Shown one piece after another: positions 25,050-35,529 of a stretch of DNA of 35,529 nucleotides. The notes beneath the pieces were generated by a model. That model was not told the DNA's origin, ran no database searches, and saw only the letters and a program-made list of their open reading frames with translations. Origin of the DNA: Acanthamoeba lenticulata (taxonomy: Eukaryota; Discosea; Longamoebia; Acanthamoebidae); NCBI GenBank assembly GCA_002179805.1, contig NAVB01000279.1, positions 1 through 35,529 on the forward strand, read 5' to 3'. Position 1 is the first letter of the stretch, and each line of letters starts with the position of its first letter. The translations under genes were made by a program, and so were the position numbers.

Positions 25050-26962
25050 ATGGAGGCGGAAGCCACTACCGTAGAGGCCACGGAGGTGCCACAGGAAGTC
25101 AAGATTGAGCTGACCCCTGAGCAGGAAGCCAAGTACGAGCTCATCACCCGCGATTTGGAGGAAATTGTTGGCGAGAACGATTTCCGCCAGATCATCAAGG
25201 ACGGACGAGATGTGCGCATTTACTGGGGCACTGCCACTACCGGCAAACCTCACTTGGGCTACTTTGTCCCCATCTACAAGATCTCTGACTTCCTCGCTGG
25301 TGCGCGCTTAACCAAAGCATTGTCACTCAAAATGATGACACTCAGGCCAACAACAAAAATTAACTTCTGCCATTCCCTGTACAGCTGGCTGCCATGTGAC
25401 GATCCTCTTTGCTGATCTTCACGCCTACCTCGACAACCTGAAGAGCGACTGGGAGCTGCTCAAGCTGCGCTGCGAGTGGTACGAGTTCATCATCAAGGAG
25501 ATGCTCACCTACATCGGCGTGCCGCTCGACAAGCTCAAGTTCATCCGCGGCACCGAGTACCAGCTCAGCACCAAGTACACCATGGACATGTACCGGATGA
25601 GCGCCCTCGTCACCACCGAGCACACCAAGAAGGTCCAGCGCCACCCTCTTATGCTCATCGTCATTTACCATGTCCCTAACCATTTTATTATTATTTTTTT
25701 TGAAATACAAAAAAATATATAAATGAAACAAAATACAGGCCGGTGCCGAGGTGGTGAAGATGACGGCGGCGCCGCTGATGTCGAACCTGCTGTACCCGAT
25801 CCTGCAGGCGCTGGACGAGGAGTACCTGGACGTCGACGTGCAGTTTGGCGGCGTCGACCAGCGCAAGATCTTCATGTTTGCGCGCGAGAACCTGCCCCGT
25901 ATCGGGTACCGCAAGCGGGCGCACCTGATGAACCCGCTGATCCCGGGTCTGGGCGAGTCGGGCAAGATGTCCTCGTCGGAGCCGCTCTCCAAGGTCGAGC
26001 TCGATGAGACGACGGCGGCCATCCAGTACAAGATCAACCAGGCCTTTGCGCGCGAGGGCGTGGCGCAGGGCAACGGCCTGCTGGCCATCCTCAAGCACAT
26101 CCTGTTCCGGTTCCTGGACAAGCACGGCCGCCCGTTTGTCGCGCCCCGGCCGGACAAGTACGGCGGGCCGCAGACCTTCAAGTCCTACGCCGACGTTGAG
26201 GCCGCCTTTGTCCTGCCCTCGGGCGCCGAGGGCAAGCTCATGGCGGGCGACCTCAAGAGCGGCGTGCGCAACCTCCTCGACGAGTTCCTCGCCCCGCTCC
26301 GCGCCAAGATCGACGAGCGCGCCGAGCTGGCCTCGCGAGCCTACCCGCACCTCCAGCCCGTGCCCATCCCCGTCGCCGGCGCCGCGGCCGAGGCCGCCAC
26401 CAAGAAGAAGCCCGTGGTTGTGGCCGCGGCGCCGCCCAAGAAGGGCAAGGTGGTCACGGCCGTGCTGGGCCCGCAGTCGCTCGAGGTCAAGGTGGGCCGT
26501 ATCGTCGACGTCAAGAAGCACGAGCAGGCCGACAGCCTCTACGTGGAGCTGATCGACGTGGGCGAGGACAAGCCCCGCACCATCGTCTCGGGCCTCGTCA
26601 ACTACATCCCGCTCGAGAAGATGCAGAACCGCCTCGTCCTCGTCTGCACCAACCTCCAGCCGGCCCCGCTCCGCGGCGTCGTCTCCGAGGGCATGGTCCT
26701 CGCCGCCACCAAGAGGGACAAGAAGGAGGTCCTCGGCCTCGACCTCGTCAACCCGCCCGAGGGCGCCCGCGTGGGCGAGACGGTCTTCTTTGAGGACGAC
26801 ACGTCCGAGCCCGACAGGCCGTCCATCTCCAACGCGCGCCTCAAGAAGCTCCTCAAGGACCTCCGCACCGACGGCGAGGGCAAGGCCCTGTGGAAGGACT
26901 CGCCCTTCATGACCTCGGCTGGCCCGTGCACCTCCACCGTCGCCGACGCCACCATCTCGTAA
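25050..26962 (+). CDS. YARS1: Tyrosyl-tRNA synthetase, cytoplasmic, with EMAPII-like tRNA-binding domain
   Basis: Three exons (25050-25299, 25385-25632, 25739-26962) encode 573 residues. The class I catalytic core shows [13 protein letters not shown] (HIGH-type site), [40 protein letters not shown] and GKMSSSE (KMSKS-type loop). It then carries a Lys/Ala-rich linker and a C-terminal OB-fold ([14 protein letters not shown] to VFFEDD, about residues 470-575), as in the animal enzyme and Arc1p/EMAPII proteins. The enzyme charges tRNA-Tyr in the cytosol; the OB-fold strengthens tRNA binding. The start ATG at 25050 precedes a short acidic leader as in other eukaryotes. It is the best-conserved gene in the window and anchors the eukaryotic reading of the region. 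A polyadenylation-type AATAAA lies 41 bases after the stop. Confidence 0.97.
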
Positions 26963-26963
26963 A

Positions 26964-26983
26964 AAACAACGAAAAAGTTGTTT
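26964..26983 (+). other. Short inverted repeat just after the YARS stop codon
   Basis: AAACAAC (26964-26970) and GTTGTTT (26977-26983) are perfect complements around a six-base loop, starting two bases after the TAA. It could form a small 3' UTR hairpin; no function can be read from it. Confidence 0.6.
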
Positions 26984-27002
26984 GCGTTTGTGAAATTCTT
27001 GG

Positions 27003-27008
27003 AATAAA
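27003..27008 (+). terminator. Polyadenylation signal (AATAAA) of the YARS gene
   Basis: A canonical AATAAA lies 41 bases after the stop codon, followed by a T-rich stretch and about 95 bases before the next gene's ATG. Confidence 0.6.
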
Positions 27009-27104
27009 TTGTTGAGTTTATTGCGTTCCAATTATTATTTTTATCTGTCTTGGTGAAAAACGGCTAACTGCAAAACACTTCCGGCCGCAACGACTGCACA
27101 CTTC

Positions 27105-28974
27105 ATGTCCACCAAGAGGAAGCGCGCTACGCAAAGCTCCGAGGAAGAAGAAGAGGAGCAGCAAGTCGAGCAGAAGATGGACAAGCCCTCCAAGAAGAGC
27201 CGCGGTCGCCCGTACGTGCCCTTACTCTTCTCCGCGGAGCCTTGAGGCCTTTACCTTTACCCTCTTATCCTGCGGCCGTACTGAAACAGTTGTTTATTCA
27301 TCTTTATTTAACTTTTTGTTAATCGCTTACTTTATTTCGCACTTCATATTTTTGTATTTAAATAAAAACTCATTTCCGTTGCTGCGGGAACGTACAGGAA
27401 AAAGACGGCAGAGCAGGAGGCCGAAGATCAGGCGGTGCAGGAGGAAGAAGAGGCCAAGGAGGCCGAGGAGGACGCGGCTCGCTCCGAGAGCTCTGGAGCC
27501 GCCCGAGGCGAAGATGGTGGCGATGACGGAGACGTCAACCGGCGGTGGCTGCTCGACGTGCTCGAGGACGAGCACCTGAAGGCGCTCGCGCAGAAGGCCG
27601 TCGGCGGCGACAAGCACGCCACCCTCAAGGAGTACGAGGCCACCTTCGCCCGCATCTCCGACCGCCTCATGAACGAGGTCGTCCTCGTCATCAACGGTCA
27701 ACCGCACCGGTACGTTCTCCCTTGTGCGTTCGCAGGTCTGAACTCTGCCTTCCCTCCATTCTTACATGCATGTACGACTTGCGTCGGAGGCAGGCTGGCC
27801 GAGATCGAGTACTACTACGAGGGCGGGAACCACCACGACACCTTCACCCACTGCGACGACCTCCAGCAGACCACGTACGCGCACACGTCCCATGCGTGCG
27901 TGTCTTTGCGGCACAACATTGACCAATCATCTTTTGGGGGGTTGGGACATGGGCAGGGGCAACTGGTACTTCCACAAGTCGGGGGTGGGCCCCGGGGCGT
28001 CGTACAAGAACGGGTCCTACAAGGGCCTCGACATCACCTTTGGCGGGCAGGTCGGCGCCGACGGCAAGAAGAAGGCCTTTGGCGGCATCCTCATCCGCGC
28101 CATCGAGCCGCTCGGTGCCGGCTCGGCCACCGCTGGCGGCGGTGACGATGAGGACGATGACGAGGAGGAAGAGGAAGAGAAGGGCAAGGGCAAGGGGAAA
28201 GCCAAGGCCAAGGCCAAGCCCAAAGCCAAGGGCAAGGCAGCCTCGGGCGACGCCGCTTTCATCGAGGGCCCGTCGCTCGTGGTCGACCGCGTCCTGAGCG
28301 TGTCCGGCGCGGACTCGATCGTCAAGTTCGTGGCCAGTCATTTCTCGACCTGCCCCAACTCTCCGCCGGCTCACTACGTGCCCGGGCGCAAGCTCTATCT
28401 GGCCCCCGTCGCCGCCATTGCTGCCTCGCCCGCTGTCCACCACGGTACCCGTTGTCAATTTTTTTTTTTTGATATTTTTCAATACTTTTTGTGTCGTTTT
28501 TTTCTATTCTATATTTTATTAATTTTGTATTTACAAAATCATCACAAGCAGAGCCAGGAGTTGACCTGCGCCGCCTGGTCGTCAGGGCCTCGCCTCGCGT
28601 CGGGCTGACGTTGAAGAAAGGTTCGTCGTGATGGCTCGCGGATGGGAAGAGGGATAAGTGGGGCTGACGTGCACACGCGCACAGTGCGGGAGGACGGCGA
28701 GACGTTCATCATGAAGGCCTATCGCTACTTCATCCACCCGGAGCTCATGAAGAAGGGCAAAGTCTACATGATCTGCGCGCTTCACTTTGTGAACGGGTTG
28801 AGCGTGGCCGAGATCCAGAAGGTCTCTGCCACCGGCAAGGCCACCATCGAAAACTACGTCAAGGACTTCACCACGGGCAAGGCCAAGCAGGGCGACGTCT
28901 CCTCCTTCCGCAACATCAACCTCGGCACCGCCCAGCTCTGCCAGCTCTACGGCGCCGTCTCCACACTCGTGTGA
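27105..28974 (+). CDS. Alkyladenine (3-methyladenine) DNA glycosylase-like protein
   Basis: Six exons (27105-27211, 27398-27709, 27794-27874, 27957-28444, 28552-28620, 28685-28974) encode 448 residues. The N-terminal 90 residues are Lys/Arg- then Glu-rich, with KRKR and KKSRGR as likely nuclear signals. The core recalls the AAG/MPG fold: AEIEYYYEG aligns with the ETEAY active-site strand (E145 at the catalytic Glu position, Y147 at the stacking Tyr), then DTFTH, GGILIRAIEPL, GPSL and SPRVGLTL...YRYFIHP, each in the family order. A low-complexity insert with alternating acidic and Lys/Ala residues (28140-28250) splits the core. About 75 helical residues follow. AAG enzymes excise alkylated purines in base excision repair. 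Homology is distant: the NxG/RN lesion-loop region is replaced by GNWYFHKSG, so activity is uncertain. Confidence 0.62.
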
Positions 28975-29059
28975 CCCCCTCCTTGTTTCGAAAGGCAAAA
29001 TGAAAAAAACTTTCTATTTTATTTTGCAAACAAAACTGTTCCCCTCCGGGCGTGCAAGG

Positions 29060-32000
29060 CTAGCTGGCGGAGAGCGGGGCGGGCGTTCGCGGCGCTGACG
29101 AGGAGAGCAGCGCGAGCACGCCTTCGCCCTCAAAGTAGTGGTGCTGGACGGCAATGCGCTGGTTGCCGTACCGGATCACGTTGACCGTCACGCCGTGCAG
29201 CAATACCTCCTCCCCTGCGGCGTGGCGTGGCGTGGAGTCCATGTTAGGTGCTGTCGAGAGGAACGAAAGCACGATTTCATGGTACCGTGGGCGGCGTGGC
29301 CGAGGAAGGTGCCGTCGTTGGTGGCGCGGGCCTTCCAGCGCACGATGGCGTGGTACTGGCCCTCCACGCTCACGCTCTCGCAGATGAATCGCACTCTGTG
29401 CGTGGCGCACCAGCGCGCGCGTGAGCCGTGAGGCCCGGGCGAGCCAAGAGTCTTCCACACGGGGGAGGCACGCGATGCGGTACCGTGGGAAGGCGGTGAG
29501 GAGCGAGGAGACGTGGGTGTAGACGCCCACCACGCCGTGCAGCGGGCCGCTGGCCGCCTTGCCGTCCGCCTCAAGCCCGCCGTGCACGACGCAATCGGCC
29601 GTGAAGAGCTCCTCGATCACTGCACGTGTGCGCGATCAGCGACGTGGTGAATCACGTAAGCGTGTCGTGTGCGGTGGTTGTTGTGAACGCACGGTGGAGC
29701 TGGCGGCGGTTGATGATGTCGTCAAAGTAGCGGGTGGCCAGGTAGCGCCGTGCTGCGACCTCGTTCAGCTCCACCGGCAGCGGGGGCGGGGGCGGCGCCA
29801 CTGGCGGGCGCACCACCGCGTTCACGATCTCCATGTCTGCCCCGGAGATGTCAGCTCACTCTCTCTTTGGCCAAAGAACGAAAACGAAAAAAGAGTGAAA
29901 GGGGGGGGGGACGCACCAATCTTCTGGCCCGGGAACGGGGGCCGGAACTTGATGCGGGCGGGCCACACGAGGCGGTCGCGGACGAGGTTCTGGATAAAGT
30001 GGAACACCCAGTGGCGCAGCTTGGGCAGCGAACTGCACGCCGTTATCATCGTCCCCGTGGGCGTGACGTCAGCACCATCCTTGAGCGACAACACGGCGAA
30101 GAGGGAGAGAGGGAGGGGCGCGGCCGACCTGACGGGCAGCTTGCGGCCGTCGATGTAGAGGGTGATGCCCACGTTGAGCTCCGGGAGGCGGTTGAAGCAG
30201 GCCCACCACTTGGCGCTCAGGTCGGCCGGGCTGTAGACCTCGAGCTTGCCGGCCAGCAGGCCGAGGTTGACCACCACGACCAGCGGGATCTGCACGATCC
30301 CCTTGGTCAAAAACGTCGACACCCGCAGGCTGAAGCCGTTTGTGTAGTTGATGTCGATCTCGCCATACTGTGTTTGTGTGTGAGAGCCACGTCAGCCACA
30401 AGCTTTCATCAACAGTTTCCAAACGATTTCGAAAAGATTTGGAAAAAAGACAACAAAATACCAGTTCGTTGGGGACGTCGGTGGTGCACGCGCGGACGCT
30501 CTTGAAGATGTTGTGCATGGGCTGGCCCAGGTCGAGGTCCTCCAGCACCAGCGGGCCGAGCGCGGGCGGGCGGCGCATGGAGGCGAGCTTGCCGCCGAGC
30601 TTCTTCATCAGGACGTGTCGCATGATGGGCGACGTCCGCATGTCCTCAAAGTGGCGGCCAATGACGATGCTCAGGTGGGGCGCCGGCACCATCTTGGCGC
30701 TGGGCGGGATGCTGAACAGGCCCTCGCTCGTCTGCCACGTCAGCATGACGTCAGCAGCAGCGCCGCCAACGCAAACGATCAGAGGACGTGGTGCGCGCAC
30801 CTGGAGGCTGTGGGCGGCGTAGTTGATGGCGTAGAACCAGTCGTCCATGGCCAGCTTCGACTCGGCGCGCAGGATGCACCGGGAAGATCGTCCGTGCGTC
30901 TTGTGGGCCTTGAGCATCACCCCGGCCGGCTGGTGCGCGCCCACCATCGCCACCACCGTCACCGTCACCACGACGCCCAACGTCAGCGACACATGAATGA
31001 CGACGACGACGACGAAGGTGACGATGATGAAGATGACGAGGGAAAGGGGAGCCAAACGGTTTCGCGGAGGAAGATGGGCTTGTTGGCCGGATGGGCAATC
31101 TCAAAGGTGAAGTGGAGCTTGCCCTTGTCGGCCTTGGCGCCCAGCGCCTTTTCCTTCTCCACGGACTTGTGGGTGCCGACTCGCACCCGCACGTCGCAGC
31201 CCTGGAAGTTGATCATCCCCAGCATCTGCTTCTTCTGCGCAATTGCGACGAACGGCAACATAACAACAACAACAACAACAACGGCTTCAAGTGATCAGCG
31301 CGAGGGCAGCCCACATAGCCGGTGATGCAACGGGGGGAGAAGGGGAGGGGGGTTGCGCGAACCTTCTGGTTCTTCCAGTAGACGAGGTGGCCGTCGTCGG
31401 TGATGGCGAACCACCGCTCCTTCCACACCTTGAGCGTGCGGATCTGCAAGGGGCCCTCCTGCCGCATGGCGTCTGCCTTCACCACTCCTCCGGCCTGTCC
31501 AATCATCATCATCACCACCATCACAGGAGCAAGAGAATGCAAAGAATGAGAAGAATGCCTTCACCAGGAAAAAAGGGGCTTTGCACAAGTATAATACCTC
31601 GTCCTCAGTGGCCAGGGTGTCGAGGCCGTCGTCGAGGTCGGCCAAGTCCACGCCGTCCTGCACCTGCGGGAAATCAAATTGAAATGGTCAGTGTACACTT
31701 TGTGTTGGGCTGAGGAAGGGCTCCGGTCGTACGGTGGTCGCGGGCGCAGAGAGCGGGGCGGGCGCCGGCCCCGCGGGCTTCTTCTCGTCGACCTTCTTCG
31801 TGGCGATCGCCTCGCCCGATTGCGGGAGCAGCTTTTGCGCGTCCGGCTGCACAGGCACCACCTGAGGCTGCAGCGGGGCGGGCTCCTCTTCGCGGAGGCT
31901 CTTGTCCTCGGCCCGCTTGGACGCCGCTGCGACGACGACGCCCTTGTCCTGCTCCTGCAGACAATCGCGCGTCAGCCACGGCGCGTGTGCGGTGCGTGTG

Positions 32001-33698
32001 TGCGGCACATGCGTGTCATGGCGGCGCACCACCTTGGCCCGGAGCGTGGCGGAGAGGTAGATCCGGCCGGTGGCGGGCACCTGCATCTTGTCGCCCGTGC
32101 GCGCGAGCCCGATGAGGGGCAGGCACACGGGGGTCTCCTCCCCGAGCTTGAGCTGCTTCAGCTCCAGCACGGCCGTGCCCTGCGACACCCCGATTGGCGG
32201 CTGCAAGTCAGGCCCACATGGCCACGCATGGACGAGAGAGAAGAGGACTGCTCGAGCTGGGTTGGGTTGAAGGGGAGGGCCTCCCGCACCAGCGGCTTGG
32301 ACTTGCCGATGTTCTCGTGGTCGCGCACGTCGAACAGGATTCGGTCCTGCTCGAGGTCCTGTAGTCGATTTTATTTTGTTAATAAAAAATTAATCTTTTT
32401 GTTTTTAATACAATATTGATTAATTATTTATAAATTATTTATCGGCGCACCTGGATTTTGGTGAAGGTGACGGAGTGGTGCCACTCGGGGTTGACGGTGT
32501 TGGTGATGTACTTGGTCTTGAACTTTTGTCCGCCACCGCTCACGCGCACCTGCGGGTCGGACAGGCCTGCGCTCCAGCGAACAAGGAGTAAAGAGAGATG
32601 GAGAAAGTGAGAAAGAAGGACCTGCGATCAATTCGCCAAGTGTCGGGTGATGGGCCCCGAACCGTTGCGGTTTGCGCCCACCAGGTCGGCAGCGCTCTCG
32701 ATGACGAGGTCAAGCGTGAACTGAGGCTCCGACGAGAGCAGCTGGCCGCTCTTCCTCTTGCCGCGCGCCGACGGCAGGGGGAACAGCGACGACGATGACG
32801 ACGGCCTCGACGTGCTGGCCGCAGCCGTCCCGATGGCCTGGCCGCTGTCCTGGCTGCGGGCGCGCAGCAGCAACTCGTCCTTTTCCTTCTTCTTCTTGTC
32901 CTTCTTCTTTTCCTTCTTTTCCTTCTTCTCCTTCTTGTCTTTCTTGTCCTTCTTCTTCTTGGTCAGGTTCGAGCTGCTGTGGTGCGTCGCGGCGGCCATG
33001 GCGGCCATGCTGCCCATGCCGCCCCCGACGAGCGAACCCAGCGAGAGCGCCGGCACCGACGCGGAGGACGACGGCGACGAAGACGAGGGCTCCGTCGTGG
33101 TGGTCGTGGTCGAGTCGAGGAGCGACGAGGACGATGTCGTGACGGAAGAAGAAGAGGCCGCAGTAGAGTCGGTGGACGGCGGCGACGACAGCGAGGTCGG
33201 TTCCGCGTCGGTTTTGGTGCCGCGCCGCGTGACCACCCCGGCAGAGGTCGACGCCAGGATCGCCGCCACGGGGCTGGCCGTCGCCGCAGCGCAGGTCTCC
33301 AGGCAGCCGCTGACGTCGTGCACGACGTTGTTCCCGACGGGGGCGACCCCAGCGCCCGTCATCGAGCTGTCTGCCGTCGATGACGTGCCCTGCGCGACTT
33401 CCTGCCCCGTCTTCCACTCGGCCGTCGTGGACCCGGTAGATGCCGGTTCGGACGAGGCTTCGCCGCCAGATGTCCCGCGTGGTGCGCCCTCGACCGGCGG
33501 GTTTGCGGAGGTGGAGGGAGGATGACCTTTCGTCTGCTGCTGCTCCTCCTTCTTTTTGGGCTGGAGGGCGCGGGTGAGGAAGCGAAGCCCGACAACGGCC
33601 ACCACCACCGTCATGAGGGCGCCAAAGACTACCCCGGCCCCAAGCACTTCCCACCAGCGCCAGCCCGCCGCCACGGTGGGCTCCACCTCTTCCAGCAT
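29060..33698 (-). CDS. TM-C2-PH-SMP lipid-transfer protein with C-terminal NTF2-like domain
   Basis: Sixteen exons (33698-32663, 32566-32451, 32358-32290, 32200-32033, 31954-31733, 31663-31598, 31494-31363, 31234-31058, 30908-30801, 30731-30462, 30367-30129, 30032-29917, 29836-29693, 29619-29484, 29395-29286, 29250-29060) encode 1099 residues. A transmembrane helix lies at 18-40. A Ser/Thr-rich stretch and a Lys-run at about 243-273 follow. The C2 domain spans about 326-465 (NRNGLSDPQVRV, NTVNPEWHHSVTF, DVRDHENIG). A PH domain at about 572-698 includes VWKERWFAITDDGHLVYW. An SMP domain at about 700-905 includes EDLDLGQPMHNIF and EIDINYTNGFSLRV. The last 145 residues resemble an NTF2/SnoaL-like fold (IEELFTADCVVHGG). 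Family knowledge (TEX2/Nvj2, extended synaptotagmins, tricalbins) suggests ER-anchored lipid transfer at membrane contacts. Confidence 0.85.
31263..31283 (+). repeat. (CAA)n tract in an intron of the SMP gene
   Basis: About seven CAA units lie in the intron between the exons at 31234 and 31363; on the coding strand it reads (GTT)n. Confidence 0.8.
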
Positions 33699-33861
33699 CT
33701 GTGGCGACACCTCGTTGTTTAATTGTTGTTAGGCTCTTCCCGTGGAATGAGGCGCCAGGAACGTCGACATTTTCTTGAATGCGCCGACAGGAACAAGAAA
33801 AGTGCCCACAAGGAAAAGAGCCGCCTCTTGCTGCAACAAGGCAACAAAACGCCAACTTGCG

Positions 33862-35172
33862 ATGAAGTCCACCCCAATTACGGTGGTAGTGGTGGTGCTG
33901 TTAATCCTGCACAACTTCTACACTCTTTACATCATGCGTCTTGCGGTGGAGAAGCCAGAAGGTACTCGAGTGCCGGCCATGCCGGCTCAAGAGGTTGCTT
34001 ACACGCGTGTGGTGTTGTGCAGAGAACTGCGAGCCCTGCAATGTGCCCGAAGAGTCAACACTAAACCACCGACTCCGAAGAGAACGAGATATACCTGAGC
34101 GCAGCAACCATGTGTTCAGCAGCGGGCGCATAGCCGTTGTCCGGCCTTTCATCCCCGCGCATGTGGACCGACTCGTGCAAGACATGGCCACATGGGACCA
34201 GCCCGACTTCAGGCCATGCCTCCTCGATGACATCCAGCGGCAGGACAAGCCCGACCTGGTGTTGTACTTCAGCTACTCGCTTGAACAGTTCCCCGAGGTT
34301 GTATCAACCCTGCGGAGCTCCTGGGTTGATGCCGGCTGGAGGAAGTGCTTTTCCGATGTTCGGATCATCACAGCTAGGCTGAATGCCACGGCCGATCGAT
34401 ACCTGCCAAACCAAAAGACTCAGCAGGACGGCACGCAGCAAGCTGAAGTTGTCGAGGAACCACAGCAGCCGGCTCCGTCAGGTTCTGCGTCTTGATCTGA
34501 GAGTCGTGGTGTGCGGGGTGCTGACAGGCAGCTGCAGGCGTGGTGATGATGTACTTTAACCTGATGCTTGACCCTGGATTCGCAAAGGACTACGAGTACT
34601 TCCTCTACATGGAGCCCGACTTGACTGCCATCCGGCCTGGCTGGCTGGATCAGCTTCAACGTGAGTGCAACAACGAACTGCACAACTTCTGGATGAAAGG
34701 TGAGGCAACGCCAACTGCCAAAGGACTGTATGCCAACTGAGATTGACTCTTCCACAGGAAGCATTTATGCTGGTCCCAAGTATGTGAGCGACGACACTGA
34801 CTCTCCTTGGCTCTTCCACATCAACGGTAACGCCATCTACCACGTCGGCGACCCTGAGTTCCGAGCCCATGTGAAGCAGATCAGGCACGTCGACCAGCCG
34901 CCCACTGGGCACAAACGACCAGCCCTTAACCCCTGGCGTGCAGGCAATTGGAAGGCGCCCTCACGAACCCGTTCGACGTCACCATGTACGAGTATCGTCG
35001 ACGAAAGTTCACGCTCAGTCAGCGCGTCATCCACCGGTTCCTCTACGGGGAATACATCCAGAACTACGGCGTGTCGGGCTACTCGCTGCGCCAGCTGCTC
35101 ATCGACAAGCCCAACACCTTCCTCGTCCACAAGAAGCACGGATGCAACGAGTGTGATCCCGCAGAGGCTTGA
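33862..35172 (+). CDS. Type II membrane protein, probable glycosyltransferase
   Basis: Five exons (33862-33961, 34023-34481, 34538-34699, 34758-34884, 34944-35172) encode 358 residues from the ATG at 33862. An in-frame ATG at 33775 would add 29 basic residues and is a possible start. Residues 5-22 are a hydrophobic signal anchor right after the start, typical of Golgi type II enzymes. The lumenal part holds RPFIPAHVDRL, DLVLYFSYS, a linker, then FLYMEPDLTAIRPGWL and, after GSIYAGPK, HINGNAIYHVGD. The MEPD segment sits where GT-A enzymes carry their DxD metal site. I recognise the MEPD/HINGNA combination only as glycosyltransferase-like; donor and acceptor are unknown. The last intron (34885-34943) needs a GC donor. 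The gene shares a very short divergent promoter with the SMP gene. Confidence 0.68.
34885..34943 (+). other. Probable GC-AG intron in the glycosyltransferase-like gene
   Basis: The exon ends ATCAG and the intron starts GCACGTCG and ends TGCAG, joining KQIR-QLEGALTNPF in phase. The nearby GT donors give the wrong phase. Confidence 0.7.
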
Positions 35173-35308
35173 GCCAGCCTTCGCAACTGATCGCTCCAGA
35201 ATCATTCAATCAAAAAGGCAGTGGCCGGTGGCGCTGCTTCAGTTTCTCTCTAGACGGTACATCAGGCCCGCTGCACGAGCGGTCTCTCTCACTCTCCTTC
35301 CTCGTCGT

Positions 35309-35529
35309 CTACTTGAGCCTCTGAGTGAAGTCTTCGATGGTGAGCTTGAGCCCCTCCTCCAGCTCCACCTCAGGCTGCCAGTTGAGATACTGCTTAGCTT
35401 TCGAGATGTCGGGCTTGCGCTTGCGCGGATCGTCCGACGGGATGGGCTGTGGCACCACAACAACAACAACAACAAGCGGTGGTTGGCAACAACATCATTC
35501 GCTTCCACGCCGCGCGGGCAATTTGAAGA
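35309..35529 (-). CDS. UDP-glucuronic acid decarboxylase (UXS), 3' end only
   Basis: Only the last exon (35446-35309) is inside the window, encoding 45 residues ending at a TAG. It begins [18 protein letters not shown] and continues [14 protein letters not shown], matching the conserved C-terminal segment of UXS proteins (DDPxKRKPDIxxAK, LGWxPxVxLEEGL). The enzyme converts UDP-glucuronate to UDP-xylose, usually in the Golgi or cytosol. The rest of the window, 35447-35529, is intron with a (CAA)n tract. A related nucleotide-sugar epimerase or dehydratase is the main alternative. It converges on the glycosyltransferase-like gene, with 136 bases between stop codons. Confidence 0.78.
35457..35475 (+). 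repeat. (CAA)n tract in the UXS intron
   Basis: About six CAA units just upstream (in gene direction) of the last UXS exon, which begins at 35446 on the minus strand. Confidence 0.8.

Noticed and set aside
25691..27031. Minus-strand open frame of 446 codons opposite the tyrosyl-tRNA synthetase
   Set aside because: It is the mirror of a highly conserved GC-rich exon; the translated product is a Leu/Val/Gly/Arg-rich shadow with no domain.
32710..33855. Long alternative minus-strand frame over the N-terminal exon of the SMP gene
   Set aside because: It is Arg/Gly-rich shadow sequence; the chosen frame gives a transmembrane helix and runs in phase into the C2 domain.

Overview
The window looks like a stretch of a compact, GC-rich protist genome, most likely an amoebozoan close to Acanthamoeba. 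Genes are packed head-to-head and tail-to-tail. Almost every gene is split by introns of about 43-230 bases, with GTACG/GTGCG-type donors and CAG acceptors. The encoded proteins are eukaryotic: Piwi-clade Argonaute, DGAT2-type acyltransferase, cytoplasmic tyrosyl-tRNA synthetase fused to an EMAPII-like domain, GH84 hexosaminidase, and a C2-PH-SMP lipid-transfer protein. The species assignment is inference. I assembled gene models by hand from reading frame and splice phase. For nine genes the joined exon length is a whole number of codons, a useful internal check; the VWA gene is one base short.

Layout, left to right. (1) 1-557, minus: 5' part of an unidentified gene. (2) 1129-5210, plus: Piwi-like Argonaute, 15 exons, RGG-rich N-terminus, complete DEDH slicer tetrad. 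(3) 5494-6839, plus: DGAT2-family acyltransferase. (4) 6886-~10.1 kb, minus: helical protein of unknown function, 5' end unresolved. (5) 10513-14452, plus: 1022-residue multi-pass membrane protein ending in a domain with HxD...H spacing resembling 2-oxoglutarate/Fe oxygenases. (6) 14528-16890, minus: secreted beta-lactamase-like serine hydrolase. (7) 17274-19433, minus: GH84 O-GlcNAcase-like enzyme with a Glu-Asp instead of Asp-Asp catalytic pair. (8) 19593-24789, minus: large VWA-domain protein with an apparent frame break. (9) 25050-26962, plus: tyrosyl-tRNA synthetase. (10) 27105-28974, plus: alkyladenine-glycosylase-like protein. (11) 29060-33698, minus: TM-C2-PH-SMP-NTF2-like protein, a probable membrane-contact-site lipid transporter. 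(12) 33862-35172, plus: type II membrane protein, probable glycosyltransferase. (13) 35309-35529, minus: 3' end of a UDP-glucuronate decarboxylase.

There is no operon-like logic; neighbours are functionally unrelated and share intergenic space. Stop codons of convergent pairs lie only 46, 75, 85 and 136 bases apart, and the divergent pair 11/12 is 76-163 bases apart. The most interesting signals are the domain fusions in genes 5 and 11, the altered catalytic pair in gene 7, and three introns that appear to use GC-AG boundaries with the same AG|GCACG donor. Many introns also carry AT-rich islands that stand out from the GC-rich exons. I found no tRNA, rRNA, CRISPR array or transposon.
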